The notes beneath the pieces were generated by a model. That model worked only from the letters and a program-made list of their open reading frames with translations. It was not told the DNA's origin and searched no databases. Made by a program: the position numbers and the translations under genes. Shown here one piece after another: positions 31,691 to 40,452 of a stretch of DNA of 64,000 nucleotides. Source of the DNA: JAIBJN01 sp963784175. GTDB taxonomy: Bacteria > Actinomycetota > Thermoleophilia > Gaiellales > Gaiellaceae. The stretch lies in NCBI GenBank assembly GCA_963784175.1, contig CAWAQJ010000014.1, positions 558,001 through 622,000 on the forward strand, written 5' to 3'. Within the stretch, counting starts at the first letter, position 1, and each line of letters begins with the position of its first letter.

Positions 31691-34453
31691 GTGGCGACCG
31701 CGGCCCAACCCGACGTTATCGGCCGTCAGGAAGAACTCGACGCGCTGGACGACTTTCTCGACTCGGTCAGGAGCGGCCCGGCTGCCCTCGTCCTCGTCGG
31801 AGACGCCGGCGTCGGCAAAACAACGCTCTGGCAGGCAGGCGTAGACGCGGCTCGGGAAATCGGCTACCGAGTCCTCGAGACTCGGCCCGCCGCAGCCGAG
31901 GCGAGGCTCGCTTTTGCAGGCCTCGGCGATCTGCTTGGCGACGGGTTGGATGAGCTGCTCGACGCGCTCCCGCCGCCCCAGGCTGACGCGCTTCGGGTCG
32001 CACTCCTGCTCGAGCGACCGCATGGAGCACCCCCCGATGAGCGCGCGGTCGCCGTCGCCGTGCTGAGCGCGCTCCGCGAGCGCGCCGCGGATCGCCCGTT
32101 GCTGCTCGCCGTAGACGACGTTCAGTGGCTCGACTCCCCTTCAGCCGCCGTCCTCGCATTCGCGTGGCGGCGGCTTCACGACGAGCCGGCCGGCCTCCTC
32201 GTCGCGCATCGCCTGGGGCATCCGGTACCCGCTGCCCTCGTCGAGCACGAGGAGGCGCATCACCTGGAGGTTGAGCCGCTGAGCCTTGGCGCGATTCACG
32301 GCCTTCTCCAAACGCGGCTCGGCCTCGGGCTCGCTCGGCCCACGCTGCGTCGACTCTACGACGTGGCCGGCGGTAACCCGTTCTACGCCCTCGAGCTTGG
32401 TCGCGCGCTCCAGCGGAGCGGCGAAACGCCTGCTCCCGGAGAGCCGCTACCGGTTCCGCAGAACCTCCGCGAGCTCGTGCGCGACCGGCTCGTCGTGCTG
32501 CCCACGTCGACACGCGACGCGCTCGCTGTCGCGGCGGCGCTCTCGCAGCCGACCCTGACCCTCCTCCGAGACGCCGGGCACCAGGCGGACGCGCTGCAGC
32601 CCGCTGCGGAGGCCCACATCCTCGAGGTCCACGGCGACGCTCTCCGCTTCACGCACCCGCTGCTCGCCTCCGCGGCGTACGAGAACGTCGACGCCATCGC
32701 GCGACGGGAGCTCCACCGCCGCCTTGCCGGCGTCGTCGACGACGAGGAGGAGCGTTCGCGCCACCTTGCGCTCGCGGTCGACACGCCGGACGCGGACGTC
32801 GCGACCGCCCTCGAGCGTGCTGCGACACATGCTCGCGCTCGTGGAGCGAGCGCAGCCGCGGCGGAGCTCGGCGAGCAAGCTCGTCGGTTGACGCCACCGG
32901 AGGCGCTTGCCGACATCCACCGCCGGACGGTCGGCGCCGCGCTCTACTGCTTCGATGCCGGCGACCCCGGACGAGCGATCGAGCTGCTCGAGGAGGCTCG
33001 GGCGGCCGCACCGCCCGGGAGCGCACGTGCGGAGGTGTTGGCGGCCCTCTCGCGACTGCACCGGTTCGGGGGCGACCAGCCGCTGGCCGCAGAGCTGGCT
33101 CGCCAGGCGCTCGCCGAGGCCGGGCCGGACGATCGCGTGCGCGCCGAGGCCGCGCAAGGGCTTGCCGCAACCCTCTTCTACCTGCGCGAGGACCTCGAGG
33201 AAGGAGTTCGGCTTGCAGCTCTCGCCGCCGAGCACGCGGCGCGGTCGGGCGACGAGGTCCTCCAGGTCGAGTCGCGCTGCCTCCGGGGCCTCCTGGAGTG
33301 CCTCGTCGGACGCCTCGAGGCCGCGGCCACGTTGCGCGGCGTTGCCGAGCTAGCCGAACCGACGGCCTATGGACGAGTCCTTTCGACGCCGACCTTCAAC
33401 CAGGGCGTCTTCGCTCTCTGGACCGACGGTCCCGAAGCAGCCCGAGTCCTGCGTGACTCGCGCGACGATGTCGCCGCCCGGGGTGACGAGGGCTCGGCTC
33501 CAATGGTCCTCGCGCAGCTCGCGTTGGCGGAGTATCTTGCCGGCCGCTGGACCGACGCTGCGCACATCGCCGAGGAAGCGTCCGAGCTCGCGCTGCAGAC
33601 CGGCCAGCGGCCGATGCAGGCGTACTCGCTCGCCACACGCGCGCTCGTCCGGGCTTCGTTGGGGTTGGAACCCGATGCGCGCGCCGACGCGCAGCAGGCA
33701 CTGACGTTCGCCGGCGAACGCGGGATGGCCGCGGCCAGGATCCACAGCGTCTGGGCGCTCGGCGTCCTCGAGCTCTCGCTCGACCGGCCGGCCGAGGCCG
33801 CACGGCTGCTCGCGCCCGAGCGCGCGCGGCTCCTCGCGGCTGGAGTCGGCGAGCCGGGCACGATCCGCTTCGTTCCCGACGAGATCGAGGCGCTGGCCTC
33901 CCTCGGGCGAGCGGACGAGGCGCGGGCTCTGCTCGACTGGCTAGAGGTGCGGGGGAACGCCCTAGACCGACCTTCGGCGCTCGCGGCCGCTGCCCGCTGC
34001 CGCGGTCTGCTAGCCGCCGCGAGCGGGGACAACGACGCAGCGCTCACCGAGTTCGAGGAGGCGCTCGCGCAGCACGCGCGCGTCGCGAGGCCGTTCGAGC
34101 TAGCACGCACCCTTCTCGCCTTCGGGGCGACGCAGCGCCGCTCCAAGAAGAAGGCGGCAGGTCGAAAGAGCCTCAGCGAGGCGCTCGCGGTCTTCGAGGA
34201 GCTCGGCGCTGCACTCTGGGCGGAAAAGGCGCGGTCGGAGCTCGCCAGCATCGGCGGACGCCCACCCTCGAGCGACGAGCTGACCCCGGCGGAGGAGCGC
34301 GTCGCCGCGCTCGTGGCCGAGGGACGGACGAACCAAGAGGTGGCCGCGCAGCTCTATGTGACCGATCGCACGGTCGAGTACCACCTCTCGCGGATCTACC
34401 GGAAGCTCGGCGTCCGCTCCCGCGCCGAGCTGGCGCGCCACTTCCGCGAATAG
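31691..34453 (+). CDS. LuxR-family regulator with AAA ATPase domain
   Basis: 920 residues, a large ATPase-regulator of the LAL/MalT class. The N-terminal AAA_16 domain has Walker A GDAGVGKTT at 37-45 and Walker B LLLAVDDVQWLD near 140. The middle (about 370-830) is TPR-like helical repeats that usually bind a ligand. The C-terminal LuxR HTH reads LTPAEERVAALVAEGRTNQEVA, then VEYHLSRIYRKLGVRSR. The following genes on the same strand (DUF4242, YVTN protein, SnoaL-like, DUF899) are possible targets. GTG start, 222 nt divergent from DUF6325. Confidence 0.88.
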   Translation: MATAAQPDVIGRQEELDALDDFLDSVRSGPAALVLVGDAGVGKTTLWQAGVDAAREIGYRVLETRPAAAEARLAFAGLGDLLGDGLDELLDALPPPQADALRVALLLERPHGAPPDERAVAVAVLSALRERAADRPLLLAVDDVQWLDSPSAAVLAFAWRRLHDEPAGLLVAHRLGHPVPAALVEHEEAHHLEVEPLSLGAIHGLLQTRLGLGLARPTLRRLYDVAGGNPFYALELGRALQRSGETPAPGEPLPVPQNLRELVRDRLVVLPTSTRDALAVAAALSQPTLTLLRDAGHQADALQPAAEAHILEVHGDALRFTHPLLASAAYENVDAIARRELHRRLAGVVDDEEERSRHLALAVDTPDADVATALERAATHARARGASAAAAELGEQARRLTPPEALADIHRRTVGAALYCFDAGDPGRAIELLEEARAAAPPGSARAEVLAALSRLHRFGGDQPLAAELARQALAEAGPDDRVRAEAAQGLAATLFYLREDLEEGVRLAALAAEHAARSGDEVLQVESRCLRGLLECLVGRLEAAATLRGVAELAEPTAYGRVLSTPTFNQGVFALWTDGPEAARVLRDSRDDVAARGDEGSAPMVLAQLALAEYLAGRWTDAAHIAEEASELALQTGQRPMQAYSLATRALVRASLGLEPDARADAQQALTFAGERGMAAARIHSVWALGVLELSLDRPAEAARLLAPERARLLAAGVGEPGTIRFVPDEIEALASLGRADEARALLDWLEVRGNALDRPSALAAAARCRGLLAAASGDNDAALTEFEEALAQHARVARPFELARTLLAFGATQRRSKKKAAGRKSLSEALAVFEELGAALWAEKARSELASIGGRPPSSDELTPAEERVAALVAEGRTNQEVAAQLYVTDRTVEYHLSRIYRKLGVRSRAELARHFRE

Positions 34454-34515
34454 GAGTCGCAAAACCTAGGGGTTTCCGCGTTTCCTCGAGAGCTACCGCG
34501 TCCTAGCCTCGAGGA

Positions 34516-34824
34516 GTGCCCCGGTATCTCGCAGAGCTCTACCTACCCAGGAATGGCTCCAGCAGCCTCTGGGAGGCAGCCACGAGAGCCCGCAAGACAG
34601 CGGACGCGATGACGCGCGAGGGAACCCCGGTCCGCTACCTGCGCGCGATGTTCCTGGGCGACGACGAGGTGTGCTTCCACGTCTACGAGGCCGCCTCGCC
34701 GGAACTGGTGCTGGAGGCAAGCCGACGAGCCGCGATCCCGGTCGAGCGGGTCACCGAAACGCTCGACATCGACCCGGACGTGCCGCCGGATCCCGAAGAG
34801 AGGAGCGGATCATGCGAAGGTTGA
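34516..34824 (+). CDS. DUF4242 (SCO4226-like) small protein
   Basis: 102 residues. The DUF4242 pattern is visible: YLAELYLP start, EAATRARKTADAMTREGTPVRYLRAMFLGDDEVCFHVYEAASPE, and the ending VLEASRRAAIPVERV. The model protein SCO4226 binds nickel as a dimer; whether this one does is unknown. Just upstream is the palindrome AAACC-TAGG-GGTTT (34462-34475) and the end of the LuxR regulator. It overlaps the next gene by 13 nt. Confidence 0.75.
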   Translation: MPRYLAELYLPRNGSSSLWEAATRARKTADAMTREGTPVRYLRAMFLGDDEVCFHVYEAASPELVLEASRRAAIPVERVTETLDIDPDVPPDPEERSGSCEG

Positions 34825-35831
34825 CAACAAGGGCTCTCATTCTGGGCGTCTCGCTTGCCCTCGGCGTGACAGTAGGGACGACAGCCTGCGGTGGGAGCGA
34901 CGAGGCTGCGCCGGAATCCCAGCCCCAGGCGGAGACCTCAGCCACGACAACAGCTGCTGCCGGCGGAGCCGTCGAGGAGCTCGCGGTCGAGGGCGCGCCA
35001 TCGGCGGTGGCGGCCTCCGAGGACGCGGTGTGGGTCGTCCTCAACCAGGGCGACAGGGTCGCTCGGCTCGACCCACAGTCGAAGAAGCTCGTCGGCGAGC
35101 CGATCCCGGTCGGGAACGGCGCCCTCGGCGCGGTGGTGGCGGAAGACGATGTCTGGGTCGTGAGCCAGTTCGAAAACACCGTCACCCGGATCGACGCGAG
35201 CACGAACGAGGTGGTTGGGAAGCCGATCGCAGTCGGAGAACGTCCCATGGCGATCGCAGCCGGGGAGGGCTCGGTGTGGACTTTCAACGCGCTGGACGGG
35301 ACGGTCACCCGAATCGACGCGAGAACGGGCAAGGTGCTCTCCACCTCCCCACGCGTCATCGGGCGCTCCGCAGGGAACGCCGACTACGCAGGACTGGCCG
35401 TGGGCGACGGGGCCGTCTGGGTCACCAGCCCATCCGAAGGCTTGGTCGTGCGGATCGACGCGAAGACGAACCGTCCGGTCGGCAAGCCGATCCAGGTCGG
35501 CACGGGGCCCACGGGAGTGGCCGTCGCCGACGGCGCAGCCTGGGTCACCAACCTCGACGACGGCACGGTCTCGCGCATCGACACAGGTTCGGGCGCGGTC
35601 GTCGGCGAGCCGATCGCGGTCGGAGGCCAGCCCGTGGGCATCGCGACCGGCGAAGGCGCCGTCTGGGTCGTGGACAAGTCAGGCACCGTGACCGAGATCG
35701 ACACCGAGGCGAACGCCCCGGCCGGAGAGCCGGTCACCCTCGAAGGACGGCCCTTGGGCCTGGCGATCGGCGGTGGCGCGGTCTGGGTCGCAAACCCGTC
35801 CAGCAACACCGTCGCGCGGATCGCCCTCTAG
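34812..35831 (+). CDS. secreted YVTN-type beta-propeller lipoprotein
   Basis: 339 residues from ATG 34812 (GAGGAG upstream). Signal peptide with lipobox-like TTAC (Cys about 26), then an Ala/Thr linker and seven blades with repeating units of the form GAVWVxxxxxGTVxRIDxxTGxVVGEPIxVGxxP. Such propellers are surface proteins of unclear role, sometimes carrying a redox or binding function. Overlap with the DUF4242 gene suggests coupling. A strong terminator follows. Confidence 0.85.
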   Translation: MRRLTTRALILGVSLALGVTVGTTACGGSDEAAPESQPQAETSATTTAAAGGAVEELAVEGAPSAVAASEDAVWVVLNQGDRVARLDPQSKKLVGEPIPVGNGALGAVVAEDDVWVVSQFENTVTRIDASTNEVVGKPIAVGERPMAIAAGEGSVWTFNALDGTVTRIDARTGKVLSTSPRVIGRSAGNADYAGLAVGDGAVWVTSPSEGLVVRIDAKTNRPVGKPIQVGTGPTGVAVADGAAWVTNLDDGTVSRIDTGSGAVVGEPIAVGGQPVGIATGEGAVWVVDKSGTVTEIDTEANAPAGEPVTLEGRPLGLAIGGGAVWVANPSSNTVARIAL

Positions 35832-35842
35832 CTGACCGCTGG

Positions 35843-35868
35843 GGCCGCCGGCAACGGTGCCGGCGGCC
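35843..35868 (+). terminator. terminator after the YVTN gene
   Basis: Perfect 11-bp stem GGCCGCCGGCA / TGCCGGCGGCC with loop ACGG, then TTCG; 12 nt past the stop. The remaining gap to 36071 has no gene. Confidence 0.7.
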
Positions 35869-36070
35869 TTCGCCTCCGGCCCGCAGACGCACGGTGAGTT
35901 TCGGGCTCTCCCGACCGAGGTAGGGGACATGAGTGGGATGACTCGATGATTCTCGAGAGTCGCACCCGTTGGCTCGATCTCCCCGTGCCTTGTCTCGGGG
36001 GCCGGCTGGAGGTAGCCCTCTCCCAGGCCGCAACTGCCGCAAGCGCATGACTCACGGAGTGGAGGATGGA

Positions 36071-36502
36071 ATGACTACCAAGACCCAGTCCGAGGTTGGG
36101 GTGCTGTTCGACAATCGATCCGAGGCGATCCGGGCGAAGGACATCGATCAACTCATGTCGCTCTACTCGCCCGACATCGTCTATTTCGACCTGGTGCCGC
36201 CGCTCCATTACGTAGGAGCGGACGCGCTGCGGCAGAGGTTCCTGGACTGGTTCGACAGCTTCGAGGGCCCGATCGGCCAGGAGATCAGCGACCTGAACGT
36301 CATGGAAAGCGGAGATGCCGCGTTCGCGCACATGCTCATCCGGGCAGGCGGAACCCTGAAGAACGGGCAGGAGGTCGGTTTCTGGGTCCGTGCGACCGAC
36401 GGCTGCCGGCGGTCGGATGACGAGTGGCTGATCGCGCATGAACACATCTCGCTGCCCGTCGACCCGATGAGCCGGAGCGCGGTCATGGACCTCGTCCCTT
36501 GA
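36071..36502 (+). CDS. SnoaL-like/NTF2-fold protein
   Basis: 143 residues from ATG 36071, which has GTGGAGGATG upstream. It shows the NTF2-like pattern: a helical start with AIRAKDIDQLMSLYSPDIVYFD, the ALRQRFLDWF helix, and curved-sheet strands GDAAFAHMLIRAGG and EVGFWVRAT ... EWLIAHEHISLPVD. The pocket of this fold may bind or isomerise small ligands, and many are ketosteroid-isomerase-like without known substrate. It lies 10 nt before the DUF899 gene, as the pair often does in actinobacteria. Confidence 0.82.
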   Translation: MTTKTQSEVGVLFDNRSEAIRAKDIDQLMSLYSPDIVYFDLVPPLHYVGADALRQRFLDWFDSFEGPIGQEISDLNVMESGDAAFAHMLIRAGGTLKNGQEVGFWVRATDGCRRSDDEWLIAHEHISLPVDPMSRSAVMDLVP

Positions 36503-36512
36503 AGGAGACGCT

Positions 36513-37271
36513 ATGAGCACATCCACCATGAGCCAACCGCGGATCGTTTCCCACGAGGAGTGGCTCGCCGCGCGCAAGCAGCTCCTGGCACGGGAGAAGG
36601 AGCTCACGAGACACCGGGACGAGGTGAACGCCGAGCGTCGGCAGCTGCCGATGGTCGAGATCACGAAGGATTACGTCTTCGAGGGGCCCGAGAAGGCCGG
36701 GCTCGTCGACCTCTTCGACGGCCGCCAGCAGCTGCTCGTCTACCACTTCATGTTCGAGCCGGACTGGGACGAAGGCTGCCCCTCATGCTCGTACGTGGTC
36801 GACAACATCGGGCATCTGAGCCATCTGCACGCGCGCGACACCTCGCTCGTCCTCGTCTCCATCGCGCCGTTCGAGAAGCTTGCGGCCTACCGGGAGCGGA
36901 TGGGCTGGACGGTTCCCTGGTACTCCTCGTACGGCAGCGACTTCAACTACGACTTCCACGTCACGATCGACAAGTCGGTCGCACCGGTGGAGTACAACTA
37001 CAAGGGCGAGGAGGAGCTCGTCGAGCAGGCTCAGTCGTGGGCCGGATGGTCCGGTGACCAGCCCGGCGTGAGCGCCTTTCTGCGGGAGGGCGACCGCGTC
37101 TTCCACACCTACTCGGCGTACGAGCGCGCCGTCGACGTGCTCATGGGCACCTACACCTGGCTCGACTTCACGGCGCGTGGCCGGCAGGAGGACTGGGAGG
37201 AGCCCGCGGGTCGCAGCGACGGGAAAGCGCAGAGCTGGCTCCACCGCCACGACCAGTACGAAGACGACTAG
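36513..37271 (+). CDS. DUF899 thioredoxin-like protein
   Basis: 252 residues. DUF899 signature: RIVSHEEWLAARKQLLAREKELTR start, LPMVEITKDYVFEGPEKAGLVDLFDGRQQLLVYHFMFEPDWDEGCPSCSYVVDNI, and MGTYTWLDFTARGRQED near the end. The GCPSC motif sits at the place of the thioredoxin CxxC, so a thiol-redox role is plausible but unproven. Co-transcribed with the SnoaL-like gene. No signal peptide. Confidence 0.85.
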   Translation: MSTSTMSQPRIVSHEEWLAARKQLLAREKELTRHRDEVNAERRQLPMVEITKDYVFEGPEKAGLVDLFDGRQQLLVYHFMFEPDWDEGCPSCSYVVDNIGHLSHLHARDTSLVLVSIAPFEKLAAYRERMGWTVPWYSSYGSDFNYDFHVTIDKSVAPVEYNYKGEEELVEQAQSWAGWSGDQPGVSAFLREGDRVFHTYSAYERAVDVLMGTYTWLDFTARGRQEDWEEPAGRSDGKAQSWLHRHDQYEDD

Positions 37272-37388
37272 CGGACGGCTGGGTTCCCGCCGCTAACGCG
37301 GGCGCTCCGAGGCCGGCACGGAAGGTTCCACGGCAGCGCGCCGTCTTGTTGTTGACCGCATTTCATTCAACTCGAAGGAGCTCGAACG

Positions 37389-39071
37389 ATGAATGCGAGA
37401 CGCAACGCTGGCCGGCGACGCGCGATGCGCCCGCTGCTGGCCGTGGCCCTCGGGATCGCTGCAGCGCTCGCGGCGAGCCCAACGGCGAGCGCGGCAACCA
37501 CCGCGACATTTGCCAACGGCGTGCTCACCGTCACGGGTGACGCCGCCAACAACTCGATCGTCATCAGCCGGAACGCGGCCGGAAGGATCCTGGTGAACAA
37601 CGGCGCCATCGGGGTGGTCGGCGGCACGCCCACGGTGGCCAACACCGCACTGATCCGGGCCCTTGGCCAGGGCGGGAGGGACTCCCTCACCCTCAGCGAG
37701 ACCAACGGCGCGCTGCCGCGGGCGAACCTGTTCGGCGGCGCCAACAACGACACTCTCACCGGCGGCTCCAGTAACGACCAGCTCTTCGGCCAAACCGGCA
37801 ACGACACCCTCCTGGGCAAGGGCGGCTTCGACGTCCTCACCGGCGGCAGCGAGAACGACACGATCACCGGTGGCGACGCCGACGATCAAGCCTTCGGGCA
37901 GGGCGGCAACGACCGGATGATCTGGAATCCCGGCGACGACACCGACCTCAACGAAGGCGGAGCGAGCACGGACACTGTCGAGGTCAACGGCGGCGGCGGC
38001 GGCGGCGAGCAGTTCGCTACGACGGCCAACGGCACGCGTGTCCGGTTCGACCGCCTCAACCCGGCGCCGTTCGCAATCGACATCGGCACTTCCGAGAACC
38101 TGGTCCTCAACGCGAACGGTGGCGACGACAGCTTCTCCGCCACCGGGAACCTGGCCGCCCTCATCAAGATCACTGTCGACGGCGGGGCGGGCAACGACAC
38201 GCTCCTCGGCTCCAACGGCATCGACATCCTGCTCGGTGGCGACGGCGACGACTTCGCCGACGGCCAGCAGGGGAACGACGTGGCCTTCCTGGGCGCCGGC
38301 GACGACGACTTCCAGTGGGATCCCGGCGACGGCAGCGACGTCGTCGAGGGCCAGGACGGCTCCGACACGATGCTCTTCAACGGCAGCGCCGCCAACGAGA
38401 ACTTCGACGTGGCCGCCAACGGCGGGCGCGTCCTGTTCTTCCGCAACGTCGCCAACGTGACCATGGACCTCGACAACGTCGAGACCGTCGACGTACGGGC
38501 CCTCGGCGGCGCGGACACGACCGTGGTCAACGACCTCAGCGGGACGGACGTCACCGAGGTGAAGACACACCTGGCCGCACCCGGCGGCGGCGGCGACGGC
38601 CAGCCCGACAACGTCGTCGTCCAGGGCACCAACGGCGACGACGTCGCCGTGGCGAGCGGCAATGCTGCGGGTGTCTCCGTCTCCGGTCTGGCCGCCCAGG
38701 TCGACATCGACGGCGCCGAGAGCTCCAACGACCGGCTGACGGTCAACCCGCTGGCCGGCGACGACGTGGTCGACGCGTCCGGCCTCGCGGCCGCGGCGAT
38801 CCGGCTCACCGCCGACGGCGGCGACGGCGACGACGTGCTGCTCGGCGGCGACGGCGACGACGTACTGCTCGGCGGTGACGGCGACGACGTCCTGCTCGGC
38901 GGCCCGGGAATCGACGTCATCGACGGCGGCCCCGGCGACGACGTCGAGATCCAGCTCGTCGCAAGCATCCGGGTCGTAAACGGCGAGACCGTGCTGGACG
39001 TCGGTGGGGAGACCCACACGCTTCCCAACGCGGATCTGAGCCGGCTCGTCCGGAACGCCCTCACGCACTGA
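37389..39071 (+). CDS. secreted RTX-type calcium-binding repeat protein
   Basis: 560 residues. After a 35-residue signal peptide (MRPLLAVALGIAAALAASPTASA) come blocks of GGxGxDxLx nonapeptides (GGANNDTLTGGSSNDQLFGQ, and at 475-505 the almost perfect triple GDGDDVLLG) separated by beta-rich sections. These repeats bind Ca2+ in beta-roll form and stabilise exported proteins. No catalytic domain is present and no type I secretion genes are nearby, so Sec export is assumed. Surface or matrix structural protein is a reasonable guess. Confidence 0.85.
   Translation: MNARRNAGRRRAMRPLLAVALGIAAALAASPTASAATTATFANGVLTVTGDAANNSIVISRNAAGRILVNNGAIGVVGGTPTVANTALIRALGQGGRDSLTLSETNGALPRANLFGGANNDTLTGGSSNDQLFGQTGNDTLLGKGGFDVLTGGSENDTITGGDADDQAFGQGGNDRMIWNPGDDTDLNEGGASTDTVEVNGGGGGGEQFATTANGTRVRFDRLNPAPFAIDIGTSENLVLNANGGDDSFSATGNLAALIKITVDGGAGNDTLLGSNGIDILLGGDGDDFADGQQGNDVAFLGAGDDDFQWDPGDGSDVVEGQDGSDTMLFNGSAANENFDVAANGGRVLFFRNVANVTMDLDNVETVDVRALGGADTTVVNDLSGTDVTEVKTHLAAPGGGGDGQPDNVVVQGTNGDDVAVASGNAAGVSVSGLAAQVDIDGAESSNDRLTVNPLAGDDVVDASGLAAAAIRLTADGGDGDDVLLGGDGDDVLLGGDGDDVLLGGPGIDVIDGGPGDDVEIQLVASIRVVNGETVLDVGGETHTLPNADLSRLVRNALTH
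38819..38902 (+). repeat. triple tandem 27-nt repeat in the RTX gene
   Basis: Three copies of a 27-nt unit encoding GDGDDVLLG, with only a few synonymous differences between copies. Recent repeat expansion within the RTX region is likely. Confidence 0.85.
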
Positions 39072-39094
39072 GCCGAGGCAAGCCTTTCGCACCT

Positions 39095-39132
39095 GCCGGC
39101 GCCAGGACCGCATGCTCGGTTCTGGCGCCGGC
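39095..39132 (+). terminator. terminator after the RTX gene
   Basis: 15-bp stem GCCGGCGCCAGGACC / GGTTCTGGCGCCGGC with one G.U pair and an 8-nt loop, 24 nt past the stop. Only a short T-poor tail follows. It ends 25 nt before the next start. Confidence 0.65.
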
Positions 39133-39156
39133 TCATCGCCGGTACCTTGGACGTGG

Positions 39157-39567
39157 ATGAGAGATCCTCGCCTGGCGCTGCCCGTCGGGCTCGCGGTCGT
39201 CGCTCTCGCGACCGGCGGCTGCGGCGGCGGGAACGACCTTCCGAAGCTCATCGCCACCGTCGGCTCCCCCGATGACCCGGACGCTTACGAGATCAGCCTC
39301 AGGACCGAGGACGGGGACGAGGTCACGACGGTGCTGGCGCCCGGCGAGTACCGGCTCGAGATCGACGACCTGTCCACGATGCACAACTTTCACGTGGCCG
39401 CGCGGGAGACCGGGATCGACCTGGCCACCGAAATCGAGGGCACAGGCCAGAAGACGGCCGTCGTCAACTTCCAGGAGCCGCAGGCGTACATCTACTTCTG
39501 CGACGCGCACCCGGCCAGGATGGAGGCGACGTTCAGCATCCACGACCGCATCCGGACACAGAACTAG
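39157..39567 (+). CDS. cupredoxin-like lipoprotein
   Basis: 136 residues from ATG 39157. Signal peptide and lipobox-like ATGGC (Cys22), then a cupredoxin domain. The type I copper ligands appear as His79 (MHNFHVA) and the C-terminal loop Cys115-x2-His118-x3-Met122 (FCDAHPARM). A blue-copper electron carrier or copper-binding surface protein is predicted. No terminal oxidase or nitrite reductase is next to it, so its electron partner is unknown. Followed 26 nt later by the zinc-finger gene. Confidence 0.78.
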   Translation: MRDPRLALPVGLAVVALATGGCGGGNDLPKLIATVGSPDDPDAYEISLRTEDGDEVTTVLAPGEYRLEIDDLSTMHNFHVAARETGIDLATEIEGTGQKTAVVNFQEPQAYIYFCDAHPARMEATFSIHDRIRTQN

Positions 39568-39592
39568 GGGCTAACATCCGTTTGGATCTGAC

Positions 39593-40147
39593 ATGGTCAT
39601 TACTGGAAACCCAGAGGAGTCGGGCGCAGACCTCGCGGTCAACATCGTCAACACCTGGGAGTCGCTCCCCACTCCCCACGAAGGGCTGGAGGACGTCGAG
39701 GACCTCCGCATCTTCCTCCGCGCGGTCGGGCGCGCCGAGGCGGCCCCCGCGGTCACGGATCGCGACCTCGCGGAGTTCAAGAACCTCCGCGGCCGCCTGC
39801 GGCGCGTGTTCGAGGCGGACGACGACGCGGAGGCGGCGAGCGTGCTGAACGCGATCGCGACGGAGAGCGGCGCGGTTCCCCGGCTGGCGCCGGACGCCGG
39901 CGGCTGGACGCTCGAGTTCGGGCCCGAGGACGGGTCGATCACGGGCCGCCTCGCGGCGACGGCGGCGGTCGCGCTGATCGAGGTCGTGCGGGCGCACGGC
40001 CTCACCCGCTTCGGGACGTGCGCCGCAGACCCGTGCATGTGTGCGTACGTCGACCGCACCAAGAATCGAAGCAAGCGGTACTGCTGCGAGCTCTGCGCCG
40101 ATCGCGCCGCCCAGCGGGACTACCGCGCCCGCCGGCGCGAGGCGTGA
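39593..40147 (+). CDS. CGNR-type zinc-finger (ABATE) transcriptional regulator
   Basis: 184 residues. The N-terminal ABATE stress-sensor-like domain (DLAVNIVNTWESLP to SGAVPRLAP) is followed by a C-terminal finger with four Cys in TCAADPCMC and RYCCELCADRAAQRDYRAR. The usual CGNR tetrad is altered to CADR, but the spacing and the basic tail are kept. Such proteins bind DNA and are often local regulators. It sits between the cupredoxin gene and a 305-nt leader region. Confidence 0.8.
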   Translation: MVITGNPEESGADLAVNIVNTWESLPTPHEGLEDVEDLRIFLRAVGRAEAAPAVTDRDLAEFKNLRGRLRRVFEADDDAEAASVLNAIATESGAVPRLAPDAGGWTLEFGPEDGSITGRLAATAAVALIEVVRAHGLTRFGTCAADPCMCAYVDRTKNRSKRYCCELCADRAAQRDYRARRREA

Positions 40148-40452
40148 TGCGGCTCACCTTGCGTCAGTGTCTAAATCTGTATAGCCTCTGATCGCAGGAC
40201 GCCGGTCTACCCCAACTGCCTCTCGGGCTAGCACCGGCGTCGCGCCGCCGAGCCGTCATCGGCCCGGCGGTGAGGCCGAGAGCCCGCGGGTGTTCATTGC
40301 CCGGCAACGCAGTGGCGCCCGCGCTCTCGGCAAGAGGACACTACGCCAGAAGCGGGGCCGATTCATCCCCTCAGATCCGTTCCGGCCCACCGCCCGTAGA
40401 GCGGGTGGGTAGGCAACCGGCGCCGAGGCGCCGTCACCAAGGGAGGAACAGG
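40148..40452 (+). promoter_or_regulatory. 305-nt promoter and long leader of the FN3 gene
   Basis: No gene is seen here. TTGCGT (40159-40164), 15 nt, TATAGC (40180-40185) is a possible promoter that would leave a leader of about 260 nt. The leader is highly structured: a 9-bp stem GCCGAGAGC / GCTCTCGGC (about 40272-40342) and GGCGCCGAGGCGCC close to the ribosome site GGGAGGAACA. I do not recognise a known riboswitch class. Confidence 0.35.
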
